64,000 bases of DNA from Carnegiea gigantea (taxonomy: Eukaryota > Streptophyta > Magnoliopsida > Caryophyllales > Cactaceae): positions 1-64,000 of the forward strand of contig JAKOGI010002462.1 of assembly GCA_029747015.1 (NCBI GenBank), given 5' to 3'. The notes under the pieces are model-generated. The model saw nothing but the letters and a program-made list of their open reading frames with translations. It was not told the origin of the DNA and searched no databases. Position numbers and translations under genes: made by a program. Shown here piece after piece: positions 31,838 through 43,849 of the stretch. Numbering within the stretch: position 1 is the stretch's first letter; every line of letters begins with the position of its first letter.

Positions 31838-33322
31838 GTCGTGTTACAGGTGGCACATTAGGCAAGACTGCGTATAAGTGGTGCATCCTTTAGCCTGTCA
31901 GCATATAGTTTTGCCTGGCGAATGGCAACAACAATTTGTTCGCGCATTTCTACTGGCAAGTGAAAAATTTACTGCCAACCTATGTGTACTGGTAAAGCTT
32001 CTAGGACAGTGAGGACCTTATCGTTTCTTTTGAGAGGGAAACTTAGTTCTTTATTTGTCTCGTCTTCATCATATTCGAAATATGAGGTCATGTTGACAGC
32101 GACACTATCAATGAAACTTTTTGGGACGAATTCCCCTAAGGCCTCTAGTGCTTTAGTGAGATCTATTTCAAAATCTGACTCATCAACTTCTTGCATTGTG
32201 ATGTGGCTAGCTTCTGCTGTTTCATCCAAATCTATAATGATTCTTCCTTCCCTAGCTAATCACATGATGCGCTCCTTGAGTGTAAGGCACTTTTCAAGAG
32301 GGTGACCAATGACTTTGTGGTATGGGCTGTATTTGGGGTCGGTGGTCCTCCCAGCTTCTTCTGAGTCAGGAAAAGGGTACTTCTTTTCCTGAAACTCTTT
32401 TAGTGTGGAACGCTTCCTTATCGCATCCTTGAACGGTAGGCTCTCCTTGTCCTCTAGTTTAGGCTGTGCTGTAATCTGAATTTACTGACTTATAGAGATG
32501 GACATCGCTTCTTTGGTCATGGTCTTGGAGAACTTAACATTCTTCTTGAACTCAACTTTATCCTTCTTTGATTCAGTAGAATAGAAGGAGTTGCCACGAG
32601 GGCTAGCTATCGTCATCTGCATATCATTGCTTTGGTCGCCAATTCTTGGAAAGTCCTAGATTCAATCATTTATAGGACATACACTAAGTCCCAGTGCATG
32701 CCTTGGGTGCACATTTCAACGACAGAAGCTTCAGATAGTCAATTTTTGCACTCAAGGCTAAATGCGCGCCAGCGGTTGATGTAATCAAGAACGGGCTCAT
32801 CTTTCCATTGTTTTGTATTTGTCAGCTCAGTGCTACTGACCGTGCACTAAGTGCTATAAAACGTGTTGAGGAACTCTTGCTCTATTTGTTGCCAACTGTT
32901 GATGAACTCAGGCTCTAGATCGGCATACCAATCAAAGGCAATACCTTTCAATGTCTGGACGAATTGCTTTACCATGAGGTCACAGTCAGTTCCAACATTT
33001 TTGCATGTCTCAATGAAGTACGCAACATACTGTTTTGGGTTGCCTTTCCCATCAAATTATTAGAACTTAGGGGGTTGATCGCCGTGGGGCATGCGGAGAG
33101 CATCAACCTTCTTAGTATAAGGCTTGGTGTATATGTGAGTTCTATGTGAACCTCCACCTAGTTACGCCCTAACCGCATTTGCTATCAAGTCTTTGATTTG
33201 CTCAATAGTCATTGATCTAGAGGACTTGACATTTTTAGGCATAACGCCTTTATTTGGCTGCTTCTCATTGTCAGAAGTTTCAGTATGGATGGTCTTTTGC
33301 AGAAGATGAGAGGTAAAGATCT
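31838..33322 (-). pseudogene. Tat-like gypsy Gag, decayed
   Basis: The minus-strand translation of about 32850-33100 contains LRMPHGDQPPKF, GKGNPKQYVAYFIETC, LMVKQFVQTLKG and AFDWYADLEPEFINSWQQ, the well-known retrotransposon gag core of plant Tat elements. It is interrupted by a double stop after PPKF. The C-terminal portion is read at 31969-32229 (DESDFEIDLTKALEALGEF). Several frame changes occur between. Gag would form the particle; this copy cannot. Confidence 0.8.
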
Positions 33323-33338
33323 CCTATCCAGCGTGCCA
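33323..33338 (-). other. Primer binding site of the Tat-like element
   Basis: On the minus strand TGGCACGCTGGATAGG follows five bases after the LTR end TTTACA. It resembles the TGGCACGCC-type tRNA primer sites of some Tat elements. I could not assign the tRNA with certainty. Confidence 0.5.
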
Positions 33339-33343
33339 AAATT

Positions 33344-34212
33344 TGTAAACACAAATTTCAAGCCTAAAACTAAATTAGACGAGAATTTGGGTACAAAATT
33401 GAATCTTTGTATTGATTTGAACATGGGTACAATCTCTATCGAATACAATGAGCGTAATCATCTAATTTGATCTCCTTGAATGAATTTGAATGAGTTCATA
33501 TTGAGAGATGGCCTTAGAGGCTTAATCTCAATCAAGATGTATACTTGATCTTCTAGAGAGGATGGCGCGCGTTTGTTATCTTCTTTCAAAGAATGAATGT
33601 TTGCTGTTGGTGATTTCTTTCAGTTTTTTCACCTTTGAATCAAAGGGTAGGGGCCTATTTATAGGAAAATTTTCCCCTCCCCCTTGAAAGTCAAGATGAA
33701 TTTTGACCTCATTTTTGGCCTTCAATTAGGCCTAATCTTGGATCGATTAGACTTAGGAGTTATTTGCTTTAACTTTGACTTTAACTCTGACTCAAAAGTC
33801 TCTCGGATTTGGGTTAGGCATTGACTTGGAAGTTGCCCTGGGCTTTGTCCGGATCTTGACTTGGGAATCATTTGACCTTTGACTTGGGAGTCGATTTAGG
33901 CTTTAACCTTTGACTTGGGAATCGACTTAGGTTTTGACCTTGGAAGTTGTTTGGAGTTGGTCGTGACTTGACTTGGAAGTCTCTTGAGCGTTAACTGGGG
34001 TTTTGACTTGGGTTTTGACTTGGGAGTCATTTAGGCTTCGATCGGGCCTTGATTTGGAAGTCGTTTGGGTTTAGGTCGTGGTTTGACTTATAAGTCTCTT
34101 GGGTTTCGACTTGAGTGTCTTTTGGACCTGATTAAATTAATTAAAAGGGTTTGTCTAGGTAATTAATTTTATTTTATTTTGATATAATACATAAATATTT
34201 TTAGTACCTACA
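33344..34212 (-). repeat. 5' LTR of the Tat-like element
   Basis: This 869-bp LTR starts (minus) TGTAGGTACTAAAAATA and ends GTGTTTACA. It is homologous to 7674-8595 and 3681-4527. About 33700-34110 holds the same GACTTGGGAGTC-type palindrome array. It lies about 0.5 kb downstream of the stop codon of the methylesterase gene. Confidence 0.75.
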
Positions 34213-34726
34213 ACATCCTAGAAATTTAATGCCAAGCATTTCCTGGTTTCCATAACTTCAAGTAATTCCGCATGGCCAGATATGGGGTGGAAAAACTATC
34301 TTCTAAAGATTCAGTTTTAAATTTCAATCCCCTTTTAAATTTCTATAGCTAACCGGCGCTGGTCTCGCCCTTTGATAAGATGGTTGCCTTTATAGTGAAC
34401 TATAAGCAACCTATTTTTATTTCATTTTATTTTATTTTAGAGAGTAGATACATACTAACGGCATGCTATTTACAATTTATAAGAAGTATTTATTGGTGGT
34501 TATTGTTGAAACATGCCAATTAGGTTAAAATATGCTAAAATATGTTGAATTATACTAAAACATACTGAAACATGTCAAATCATGTTGAATGGTTGAAAAA
34601 AAAATATAACTAAGTATTTTCAATAAGTACTTAAGGATGTTACATTATGCTAAAAGTTGTAAATTTGTGCTGAAAGTTACTGAATATTAATAATAAATAT
34701 TTATGATAGGTCGAAAAAAACATATC

Positions 34727-37700
34727 CTAATTAGGAATGTTATATTTATATCCATATGTGGCGGCAACCCTAAGAAGCAAGCCAAAAAGCTCGAAAGGGT
34801 TGGAGAAAAAGGGGCTATGATCACTGTCAATAGTATACACATCAGAAGGTGGCCATTTCTTGATCATGGCATCTTGACTATTTTCTGGTGTGACATTGTC
34901 ATGCATTGCCTTAATGTAGACACGTGGCACAGTGTCTATCTCCTTACCATGAACATCTGGAAATCTGGCGTCCCTTAATGCTCGGCATGGGTATGGTTTT
35001 AAAAGCATTGCTGCTAATGTAATATCCTGTCACATATGTCAATTACTTTAGTCGATCTTATATCGGACCATTTTATAGAAAATACATTATGAGATGAATA
35101 CTGTTGTGGTAATTTTTAATAATATTTGGGGTGACTGATAGTTCATTTGGTAATGATTATAGTAAAAGTTATCCTTAAATTGACTATAATCACCCCCTAA
35201 ATTAAAATTACTTTGAAATATACTATTAATCATTTCAAAGCTTTTCAAGAGTCATAAAAAAATTTTTCTTCTAATAACTCTTACATAAGACAACATAATT
35301 CAAGAATTTTTGCAATTGATTAGCTATCTTACCATGCCTAAGAATACGATAAGACAGTATAATTCAAGAATTTTTGCAATTGATTAGCTATCTTACCATG
35401 CCTAAGAACACGAAATTGAATCCTCCATAATTCGAAGGCAGATCGTATTGCGACTAATTTCATGGCCTTTCCACCTTATGTAATAATTGACATCTTTTCA
35501 TTCTTTTTTTTCAATTAGACATCCACCTTATGTAATAAACTAAAAGTCTTAACCATTTCAATCAGACATGAGCACTATAAAGATCATGTGAAGATGTATG
35601 CTTATTGTATTAGTATATCTAGCAATGGTTAGTGGAAAAGATCATTCAAAATTTTGTATAATAGTTATTTAAATTCTAAACTATACATTCATAAAATTAA
35701 TAAATATTATCAAATTTAAAGTTTTAAACTAGAGCAATGTTACAAAAAATTTTCTATAGATCCCTTGTTATTCAAGAGTACACTTTTTTAAAATGTGTAG
35801 AGTTCTAATTAAGCCTATCAATTCGAATGATGGGTTAAATATCGATCGAGCGTATTCGCATTCAGGTAACATATGAGTCATATCTATTTTGGATGCGGAT
35901 AAAATACAGGCCGGCGTATTTCCGTTACACGGATTTTGGGTTGACCCATTGGGTTTAGGGTACTTTTTAAGGGTTTATCTCTTTGTTGTCAAACATATTC
36001 AAGACTTAAAATTGCTCGTATTTGATGAAAAAAATATTGTAATTGTAATTTCTTATAAAATATTAAAGATACTCAAACTTTTCATTATGATATATATATG
36101 TGCCATGTATGAGTGGCCAAAGAATCGAGCTTCGAGAGTCAACCTAAGACTAAAATAAGGTTAATAATGAGTTGGGTCATTTATTGGTCCAATCCAAATC
36201 ATGCTAACGAATTGGAGCTGTTTGGCCCGCTAATAACCCATTCAATAGTTGAATCTTTTTGTTGACTAACTTACCATCATCTAATCAAATATACTTTTAT
36301 AGTGGGTCGATCCTAACATAAATGTGGGTCTGTCTATTGCCCAACACTGGCATCGTTGTTCAACACCAATTAAAAATAGAAACAAAATGAAAGAACATTA
36401 AAGAAGCACAAGATATTAAAATTATCTTTTATAATTATAACATTAAATTTTTAAATTGTCACATAGTAACCTTATTTAAAGTATGCTATGACATATTCAT
36501 TCACAAAAAAATATAATACTACACGACTTGCACGTACATTTTTAATATTTTCTCATTTTAAATTGATTTTCTGAAAACTAAATAGTTACTTCACTTCATT
36601 TCATACTCATTTTTTAAGATTTCTCAGCGTTATTGTCTTGGAACAAAATTTGAAGAGAAATGATACTAATGTTTAATTTGTGACGGGATACAATAATTAT
36701 ATAATATCTCCCTAAACGAATCAATATAATAAATAAAAATTATTATTAAGAAAGTTAAATTAAAGAAAAATAAAAAAATAAAGCCATAGTATATGAGCCA
36801 GGTGGGAGGGTTCGAGCTCAAGTGGAATTTGACCGCTAATTTGCGGATTTTTTAGGTTCAGTAGGTTTCACATTCAGATCGAGAAAATCACATTTAAACC
36901 CAAAAATTTCTGGATAGATTTGAAATGAATTTTCAAGTCGGCTTTTTACCAGAGCTAGATCCAATTCTATACATAAATATAGCAAATTGTGTATATACAC
37001 CCACATGTACGGTGTATATCCACACACGTGAATGTATGTATGTATACTATCAAAATGTGTAATGCATACCTCAAGAGGCGTCCGTTGGAAAAAGAGTGAT
37101 CGCTGGAATTCTTTCTTGACTAGAACACTTGTCGGTAGGTCATCATCTCCCTTTTCGTACACCAAGTCATAAATCTGGCTGTCCTTGGGATTATGCAATG
37201 GTAACTACCAACATCAAGAGGGTTGTCTTAACAAACGATCACCATATATAGACCATGGCTTTGAAAATTAGATTGAGATCCTCTTAGTTGGAAGAAATAC
37301 AAATACTGCAATGACAATTTCCTGTAAAATTCTTAATTTTTTTTTTCTGGTAAAGTTGATTAATTAATTTTAGCAAAGAGATTAGTGTATGTATCATTTA
37401 ATTATGAAATAATGGGGAAAAAAATCCTCAATCATAATAAGCACAGACAAATTAAAGATCAATACACAAAAATAATTTCTGAAACATTGAATGAATTTCT
37501 ATCATATGGTGATCATCTTCCTTAATTACCTCAGAGAAGCCATTCCTAAACATCACGGCTGCAACAAAGACTGCAACGTTAATCTTCATTGGGTAGTTAC
37601 GGATGGCAGCTACAAGGCTAAGCCCTCCGGCGCTATGCCCCACCAAAATTACCTTCTCGCCCTCGCCTAGGCCCGATAAGACGTCTTCGAGGGGTTGGTT

Positions 37701-37901
37701 GTACTCTTCAAACGTAAAAATGGTGTTAGCATCGGAGGGATCTGTCCCCGAGCCTCGAAGGTCCAGGCACGTGACCTTGTGCCCAGCACACTCCAAGAGG
37801 CGTCTGATCTTGTACCAGCACCAGGCTCCATGAGAGGCGCCATGGACCAGCACGAAATGTGCACCCGAGGGCATTTTGGTCGTTTCGGATGTGACGTTCA
37901 T
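34727..37901 (-). CDS. Methylesterase (MES family, MES17-like), 3 exons, 268 aa
   Basis: An alpha/beta-hydrolase gene whose family hydrolyses methyl esters of plant hormones such as methyl-IAA, methyl salicylate or methyl jasmonate, and includes hydroxynitrile lyases. Exons on the minus strand are 37901-37530, 37204-37070 and 35026-34727 (372, 135 and 300 nt), all phase 0, with GT/AG borders at each junction. Seen residues: the oxyanion-loop motif VLVHGASHGAWCW, nucleophile Ser90 in GHSAGG, Asp212 in MHDNVTPE and His239 in DSDHSPFF, so the catalytic triad is complete. Length fits the family (about 260 aa). Wording such as CWYKIR, TFEEYN and EKVILVGHSAGGLSL is nearest in my memory to MES17, a methyl-IAA esterase, but substrate cannot be read from sequence. 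Intron 2 is long (2043 bp). No stop or frameshift was seen; it appears functional. Confidence 0.88.
35286..35413. repeat. 64-bp tandem duplication in MES intron 2
   Basis: Two copies of a 64-bp stretch containing TTCAAGAATTTTTGCAATTG and TAGCTATCTTACCATGCC lie head to tail, nearly identical. They are non-coding. Confidence 0.85.
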
Positions 37902-38039
37902 TGTGGCGCAGTGCGCGTTATTAGCTTTGCTGGAGTTTTCTTCGGGTCGATTCGTGTCCTACGCATTGATGAGTGAAGGAAAGGGAAGGGAGTGTACTGT
38001 GGCGGGGTCCATGTGTTTGTGTGCAATTCACTGGGACAT

Positions 38040-38097
38040 GTGACACGTGTCACCCCAATTTGTGAGCTTCGTAGCAAATTGAACCAACATTTATATA
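38040..38097 (-). promoter_or_regulatory. Candidate MES promoter: G-box palindrome and TATA box
   Basis: GTGACACGTGTCAC (38040-38053) is a perfect 14-bp palindrome with a CACGTG G-box / ABRE-like core, about 140 bp upstream of the MES ATG. A TATATAAA on the minus strand (38090-38097) lies about 190 bp upstream of the ATG. Their relative order puts the G-box near the predicted transcript start, so which TATA is used is uncertain. Confidence 0.45.
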
Positions 38098-38099
38098 TT

Positions 38100-40690
38100 G
38101 CGCCATGTCTATTTTGTATTAGTGACTGAACACATTTTTTTATGTTTTTTTGTAACAAGAAGCGCAAAGATGCACCATTGGAACTGTTCCGTTCAGAAGC
38201 TCCTAACAACCGTTGTTTGTTTTATCTAATCACTATTCAATTTGCTTGTTTTATCGAATTAGTATTCAATTTATTTGTTTTAGTGAATGAACTTTTGGAA
38301 AAAGTCTACCGTACTATGGTTGAGCATAAGGATGATAATGGAACGAATACGGGACGAATTATGCTATGCTTGTATTCATATTTATTTTCAAAAATTATAT
38401 TTATATTCGTAATCATACTGATCAGGTATTAAAAATAAAATTAATACTCGTATTTATCGAGTTCTGCGGTTTTATTTGGGTTCGCATAGAAAATGAAAAT
38501 TAATATACATATGCAACTCATATCCAAGCATGATATGCATTTTGGTCATTATAAGACCGTAAAGTTGTGCGTATTGGGAGTATATTGTTCAGAAATGTGA
38601 ATGAAGCACATTATTGGCTAACTTTTTATTAAGAGGGTTTGGATTGAACTTAAACTAAGAAATTATGCTGCTAAAAATTTTTTAAATGTCTTATTATGGA
38701 AACGGTACATTTAGGTGTGAAAATGGTGTAGATGAGGCCGATACTTATACACGTACCAGTATCCATATTCGTACCCATGTCCATTTTCCAACATCCACCC
38801 CTACCTATTTAAATCTCATTTTCACCACCTATTTGAGTTTTAAATGGGATGAATTTTTAGGTTTTAAATGGATACGAGCTTCATTGCCATCCTATTTGAG
38901 CAATTGTCACTTTTAAATATAAAAATTTCATACAATGTGTCCGAATTTTTAAACTTTTTATAATTTTATAGGTACTAACGAATTTTTGTGAATACCCATG
39001 CTTAGGGATAATACTAGGTCATGAACCCCATCCAGATCCATCAAATTCGACCCAACTAATCCAATTAAATTAGACCCAAGTGATCTAAAGTAGGTCTAGA
39101 TCCAAGAGACGTGGATCTTGCCTGAGTCTGGGTTTGGGTCCGAAAAATTCAGATCCAAACATGACCCAAGACCGTTTATGCTCTGTTTGGATCTTGAAAA
39201 ATTTGATGGAAAGAAAAAAGTTTAGGAAAGTTACTTTTTTTCCTACATTTGGTTTAGAGAAAATCACAAAGAAAAAAATATGAAGGAAAGTTTGGTGAAA
39301 AAATTATTAAAAACAAGTGATAAAATTTTCTTCATAAAATTATGAGGAAAGTTTGAGAAAAATTCTCAACCTACTCCAACCTCACATTGCTTAGATGATA
39401 TCAACATGATTCAAGTAGTTCATTAACATTCAAGATTTTCATCTAAGTTCTTGTATTTTTTTCTCAATCCAAATAAGAGAAAAAAAACCCATTTTCTCCC
39501 TACTTTTTTTTCCCTCACATTTTTTTCCTTCAACTTTTCTTTCCATTAAATTTTCTAAGGACCAACTAGAACGTCGCATTCATTTTTTTAAAAAAAAAAA
39601 AGTGTGGTAAAGTTAGTTCGCTAAAGTAACTCTAAACCAATAAATTCTAAGGCCAATTTACGTGCTACCGATCATAAAAGAAAAATTATTTTGTTATGTT
39701 TGTTTAATATTTGATTGACTTTATCTTTGTGATTTATATTAAAATATTACTTTTGATGTGTAAAACGTAAGTAAAAAGATCTAGTTATGAACTATTTGTC
39801 TATAGAATATAGTAATTCATGTTAAAATGCTGAAAAACTAATCTTTAATGTGAGAAACAGTCATGACCAATTTAGAAACTATAGACCCGTTAGATCCGTA
39901 TGGTTTAAGTCTAGATTCCATCTTTTCAGACCCAATGGATTGAGGACAAGTTTAAATTCAAGTCTAAAAATATTAAATAAATCTAACTCAGATGAACCTC
40001 AACCAAACCCGACCTATCATCTTTCCTATCATACTAGAACTATTACGAATTATACATGTGATTTTGAATAATTATTTAGATTAATTACTGATTGTCGAGC
40101 CACCATTCTCAAAAACGTACATGCAACTCCTAGTCTCCTACACTTTGTCATAATACCGTCAATCATCATAAAAAACAACGGAAAGAAGTAAAAGAGCTCA
40201 AGATTGTTCGGGTGAAGAGGGAAAATGGGAAATCATGCGGTGGCTTCTAGTTCTCCGCTTCTTCGAACCAAATATTTTCAACCTTATACTTGCGTAAGAG
40301 ACAGTGGATGAAATGATTTGTCCGTTGACTTATTGTTCATCATTAATTTTGATTCAAGTCAAGTTAATTTTTTTTGGTGCTACATATATTTTATAATAAG
40401 GTAACTTTTAACTGTCTTATCTTAATCACAAATAAAATATTAAATAATTCAAAGTTATTAAATTTTCAGTGGTTAGACTTAGCTATGAATTATAAAGCCC
40501 TAAAATTATCGACTGATAGAAAATAATATTCTAATTAGATCAACTTTATTCAGAAAATCATATCATATGTGTAATTTTTTAATTATGAAAAATTATATAT
40601 AAAAAAATTATTTTACACAATTTATAAATTATAGCATCATTACACTATTTAATTATATTATTTTTTAAAAATTTAATACATAATAATATA
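38100..40690. other. Intergenic AT-rich DNA with decayed repeats
   Basis: No gene is recognised. Stretches rich in GACCC/GGGTC words (about 39010-39170 and 39880-40030) resemble interiors of small hAT-like elements, but no clean termini or target duplications were found. The short open frames here have no domain features. Confidence 0.5.
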
Positions 40691-41094
40691 CGTGAACCTT
40701 GAAATTTTATTGAAAAGATCAATGGTCAGTAATTTTGCGAAAAAATTGACTGAAAATGAATAAAATTGACGGGTCTATCATACACGGATCTTGATGGATA
40801 AATTGACAGGTGGGGGCTCACTTTTGGCGGAAATTTCCGTCAAAATTTGTGAACAACGCAATTAATTTTGACAGTTGGGGGGTTCCCCGTCAAAAATTTG
40901 CCAGATTCGTCTTGACACAGCCAGTCACAAGCAGAAAATTATTTGAAAAAAATTTATTTTTCAAACCTTTTATTTGCACCATTTGGCTTTGAATGGAGGC
41001 CCAGCTATTTGTTTCTTCTTCGTAACCTCCTCCACAGTCCATGCACTTCACATCTCGTGGCATCTCCATCCCCAGCCTTCACTTACTCCTTGGC

Positions 41095-41150
41095 ATTCCA
41101 TCTCCATCTCCATCTCCATCTCCATCCCCATCCATATCTCCATCTCTTCG
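41095..41150. repeat. (CCATCT)n imperfect microsatellite
   Basis: Nine or so imperfect hexamers of CCATCT/CCATCC. The three overlapping His-, Ser- or Pro-rich open frames across 40943-41247 are translations of this tract and are not genes. Confidence 0.9.
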
Positions 41151-41212
41151 ATCTGTCCCTCCTCACAAAAATTACTGCACCTATGCACATACATTTCTTT
41201 TCTCTCTATCTC

Positions 41213-41459
41213 TATTAAGGAATTATTGTATTAGTGCATTATGGTAGGTTTTGTGTATAATTATATTCCTTGCCAAATGCCTATTAGTTTGTATCAAGGT
41301 TAGGAAAATTGATAGCTACGTTAGTATAGTAGGCGGCTGGGGCTACGTGAGGGTCGATGAGGCTTCCTCTTGTATATATGCTCATGCATATTCAGTTCAT
41401 AGATAATAATATAGACACAGACTTCATTCATCTCGATTCCTCTTTTACGATTTCTTTCA
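41213..41459 (+). repeat. 5' LTR of the 5.0 kb copia
   Basis: 247 bp, TATTAAGGAATT to TTTCTTTCA, directly abutting the PBS. Confidence 0.93.
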
Positions 41460-41470
41460 TGGTATCAGAG
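41460..41470 (+). other. Primer binding site, initiator tRNA-Met
   Basis: TGGTATCAGAG begins at the base after the 5' LTR, complementary to plant initiator tRNA-Met. Confidence 0.93.
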
Positions 41471-41529
41471 TCGATCCTGGAATATTAAATTCATTCAAAG
41501 AAAAATCCCTTGCGTCAAGGACCGAGACT

Positions 41530-42560
41530 ATGGGTGATGATGGCAAGAAACCTTTTATTACAGATGCTCAATCACCATGTTTCTTACATCCTTCAGACTC
41601 ACCTGGAGCGATCATCACCATGATTAAGTTTGATGGAAGGAACCACGAGCTGTGGGAACAAGCTGTACAAACGGCTCTGTTGGCCAAGAACAAAATTGGT
41701 TTCATAGATGGAACCATAACTGAGCCAGCAGATAAAAGCTCACCCGAGGGAAGAGCGTGGATCATGGTGAACTCCATGGTCACGTCTTGGATAATGAACG
41801 TGATCGATCCAAGGCTACATACGAGTTTCGCTTATGTTAAATCTGCCCAAATTTTATCGGAAAATATTCATAAACGTTATTCGGTGCCAAATGTGCCCAA
41901 AATACATCAGTTAAAGGCTCAAATCGCCTCTTGTAAACAAGATAAGCAAGAGGTACTTGAGTTTTTTTAATAGACTTGTAGGATTATGGAACGAACTCGG
42001 AAATTATATGAAAATTCCAGCATGTAAGTGTGAGGCAGCATCAAAAATCACAAAATTTATTAAAGATGACAAAGCACACCAATTCCTAATGGGATTGGAT
42101 GACGATTCTTTTTCAACCGTACGAAGTCAGATTTTAGCCCTCGACTCCTTTCCTTCCTTGGACAAAATTTTCAATATGGTGCAACAAGAAGAGAATCATG
42201 GAAGAGTAGGCAAGACACCATGGCTGTGTTTGCAGTACCACATCAAGCAAAACCCTAAAGTTCACACGAAAGACCCACATGTACACATTGTGGGAAGTAT
42301 GGGCATGAAGAACATACTGTTATGAGCGCGTTCGTTACCCCGCAGGTTGGAGTAGCCGGGGAGGAAGGGGTGGCCGAGGTCGGGCACGTGGTGGACATGG
42401 TGCAGGTCACGGAGGAGCTGGCCGTGGATGTGGGGGCCGGAAGCCGCCAATGCAGTGCAACCTGCTGTGCAACCGCTCGTCGAACACAGCCCAGAGGAGC
42501 ACAAAGTTCCCAACTTCACCGTCAAGCAGGTACAAAGGCTTTTGAGTCTAATCGAGACTC
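41530..42560 (+). pseudogene. Copia Gag, frameshifted
   Basis: From ATG 41530 the first 146 codons give a copia gag domain (MIKFDGRNHELWEQAVQTALL, FIDGTITEP, SWIMNVIDPRLHTSFAY). A T run at 41960-41967 appears one base too long and shifts the frame; homology continues as FFNRLVGLWNELGNYMK in the next frame. A CCHC zinc knuckle (42280-42318; C-THC-GKYGH-EEHT) loses its last Cys to another one-base shift. An RGG-rich stretch follows. At least two frameshifts make it non-functional. Confidence 0.85.
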
Positions 42561-42574
42561 CAAAATCTAACCTT

Positions 42575-43849
42575 GACAAGCTTTCAGGTAATGGTATTTG
42601 GCTCCTTGATAGTGGGGATCCTGTCACATGACAGGAATCAAAAGTCTCTTGCATAATGTATGTAACATTGAACCAATACCCATAGAGTTGCCGAATGGGA
42701 CACAAACGTTAGCCGTAAAAAGGGGATAGGCATATCTAAATCTTAAGTTAACGTTACGCGATGTTCTTTATGTTCCTAATCTTAAATGTAGTCTAATATC
42801 TATTGCGCAATTACTTAACGATATTTATTACACTGTGACATTCACCCCAAAACTGTGTGTGATACAGGATCTTACTATGAGGAACCTGATTGGTGTGGCT
42901 GAGCCGAGAAGGGGGTATATTATTACAAGAATGAAGCGATTGATGGAGCTCAAGTTAACAAGGTCTCTACGTATGAACTTTGGCACCGCCGTCTCAGACA
43001 TCCTTCACACCAAGTTTGGTCAAATTTTTCTGATAGTTTTCAAAGCATTCCTAATAGTAAGAATAGTTTATGTGATGTGTGTTGCCGGGCAAAACAGACT
43101 CGTGCTAGCTTTCCTGTTAGTGAAAATAATGCTATCAATTGTTTCGATCTAATTCATTGTGATATTTGGGGTGTATATCACATGAGATCGTTTTATGGTG
43201 CTCAATATTTTTTTACTATTGTGGATGATGCTTCTAGGGGTGTTTGGGTTGACCTTATGAAAGAAAAAAGTGAGGCCTCCCAAATAGTGAAGGATTTTTG
43301 TGCTATGGTTGAAACCCAGTTTGAGACTAGAATTAAGACCATTCAGAGTGATAATGGAAGCGAATTCACGTCAGGACCAATGAAAAAATTTTATGCTGAA
43401 AAAGGAGTACTACATCAGACCAGTTGTGTAGATACACCACAACAAAATGGTAGGGTTGAAAGAAAACATAGGCACATATTGAATGTTGCTTGAGCCTTGT
43501 GTTTTCAAGCCAAACTGTCCATTTATTTTTGGGGGAGTGTGTCCTTGCAGCGACTTACCTAATCAATCGGACACCATCCCCAATCCTAAAAGGAAAGACA
43601 CCTTATGAGGTTTTATTCAAAGTCAAACCATCTTATGAACATATAAAGGTTTTTGGTTGTTTATATTATGTTCATCATTATCAAAGGCATAAAGATAAAT
43701 TTGGTGCTCGGGGAAGGAAGTGTGCATTTATTGGGTACTCGTATGGTAAAAAAGGTTGGAAGGTACATAATATTGAGACTGGTGATATTTTTGTAAGTAG
43801 GGATTTAATATTTCAGGAAGATACATTCCCTTTTGCAGAACGCAATTAG
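42575..43849 (+). pseudogene. Copia protease and integrase, broken
   Basis: The protease signature DSG lies at 42608-42616 and is followed by a disrupted HMTG block. The integrase HHCC region is split between frames around 42930-43100. The core shows LIHCDIWGVY, IQSDNGSEFTSGP and PQQNGRVERKHR, so the D, D and E catalytic residues are all visible in the frame 43077-43493. A TGA at 43491-43493 and a frame change follow, and the C-terminal part continues at 43490-43849. Confidence 0.85.

Larger units (their letters stand above)
7674..34212 (-). mobile_element. Tat-like Ty3/gypsy retrotransposon with antisense PMD ORF; pol absent
   Basis: LTRs in the same minus orientation bound the element: 5' LTR 33344-34212 and 3' LTR 7674-8595. 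Subtracting the hAT-like insertion (31079-31829) and the 12553-27923 insertion leaves about 10.4 kb. In element order it holds the PBS, gag, protease, a serine-rich spacer, a plus-strand PMD ORF with its tandem-repeat-bearing leader, the PPT and the 3' LTR. No reverse transcriptase, RNase H or integrase was found in either strand between protease and the PMD frame. Extra antisense ORFs related to DNA-transposon domains are known in plant Tat elements, which supports the assignment. The flanking pentamers (7669-7673 GCATA, 34213-34217 ACATC) match at only 3 of 5, so the target duplication is unproven. Confidence 0.7.

Noticed and set aside
36836..37198. 120-codon minus-strand ORF as an independent gene
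   Set aside because: Only its first 43 codons are coding (MES exon 2); the remainder reads past the GT donor into intron 2.
37603..37976. Plus-strand open frames over MES exon 1
   Set aside because: They are antisense shadows of the esterase exon.
40943..41247. Three overlapping His/Leu-, Ser/Pro- and Ser/Ile-rich open frames
   Set aside because: They are translations of the CCATCT microsatellite in three frames; none has a domain.
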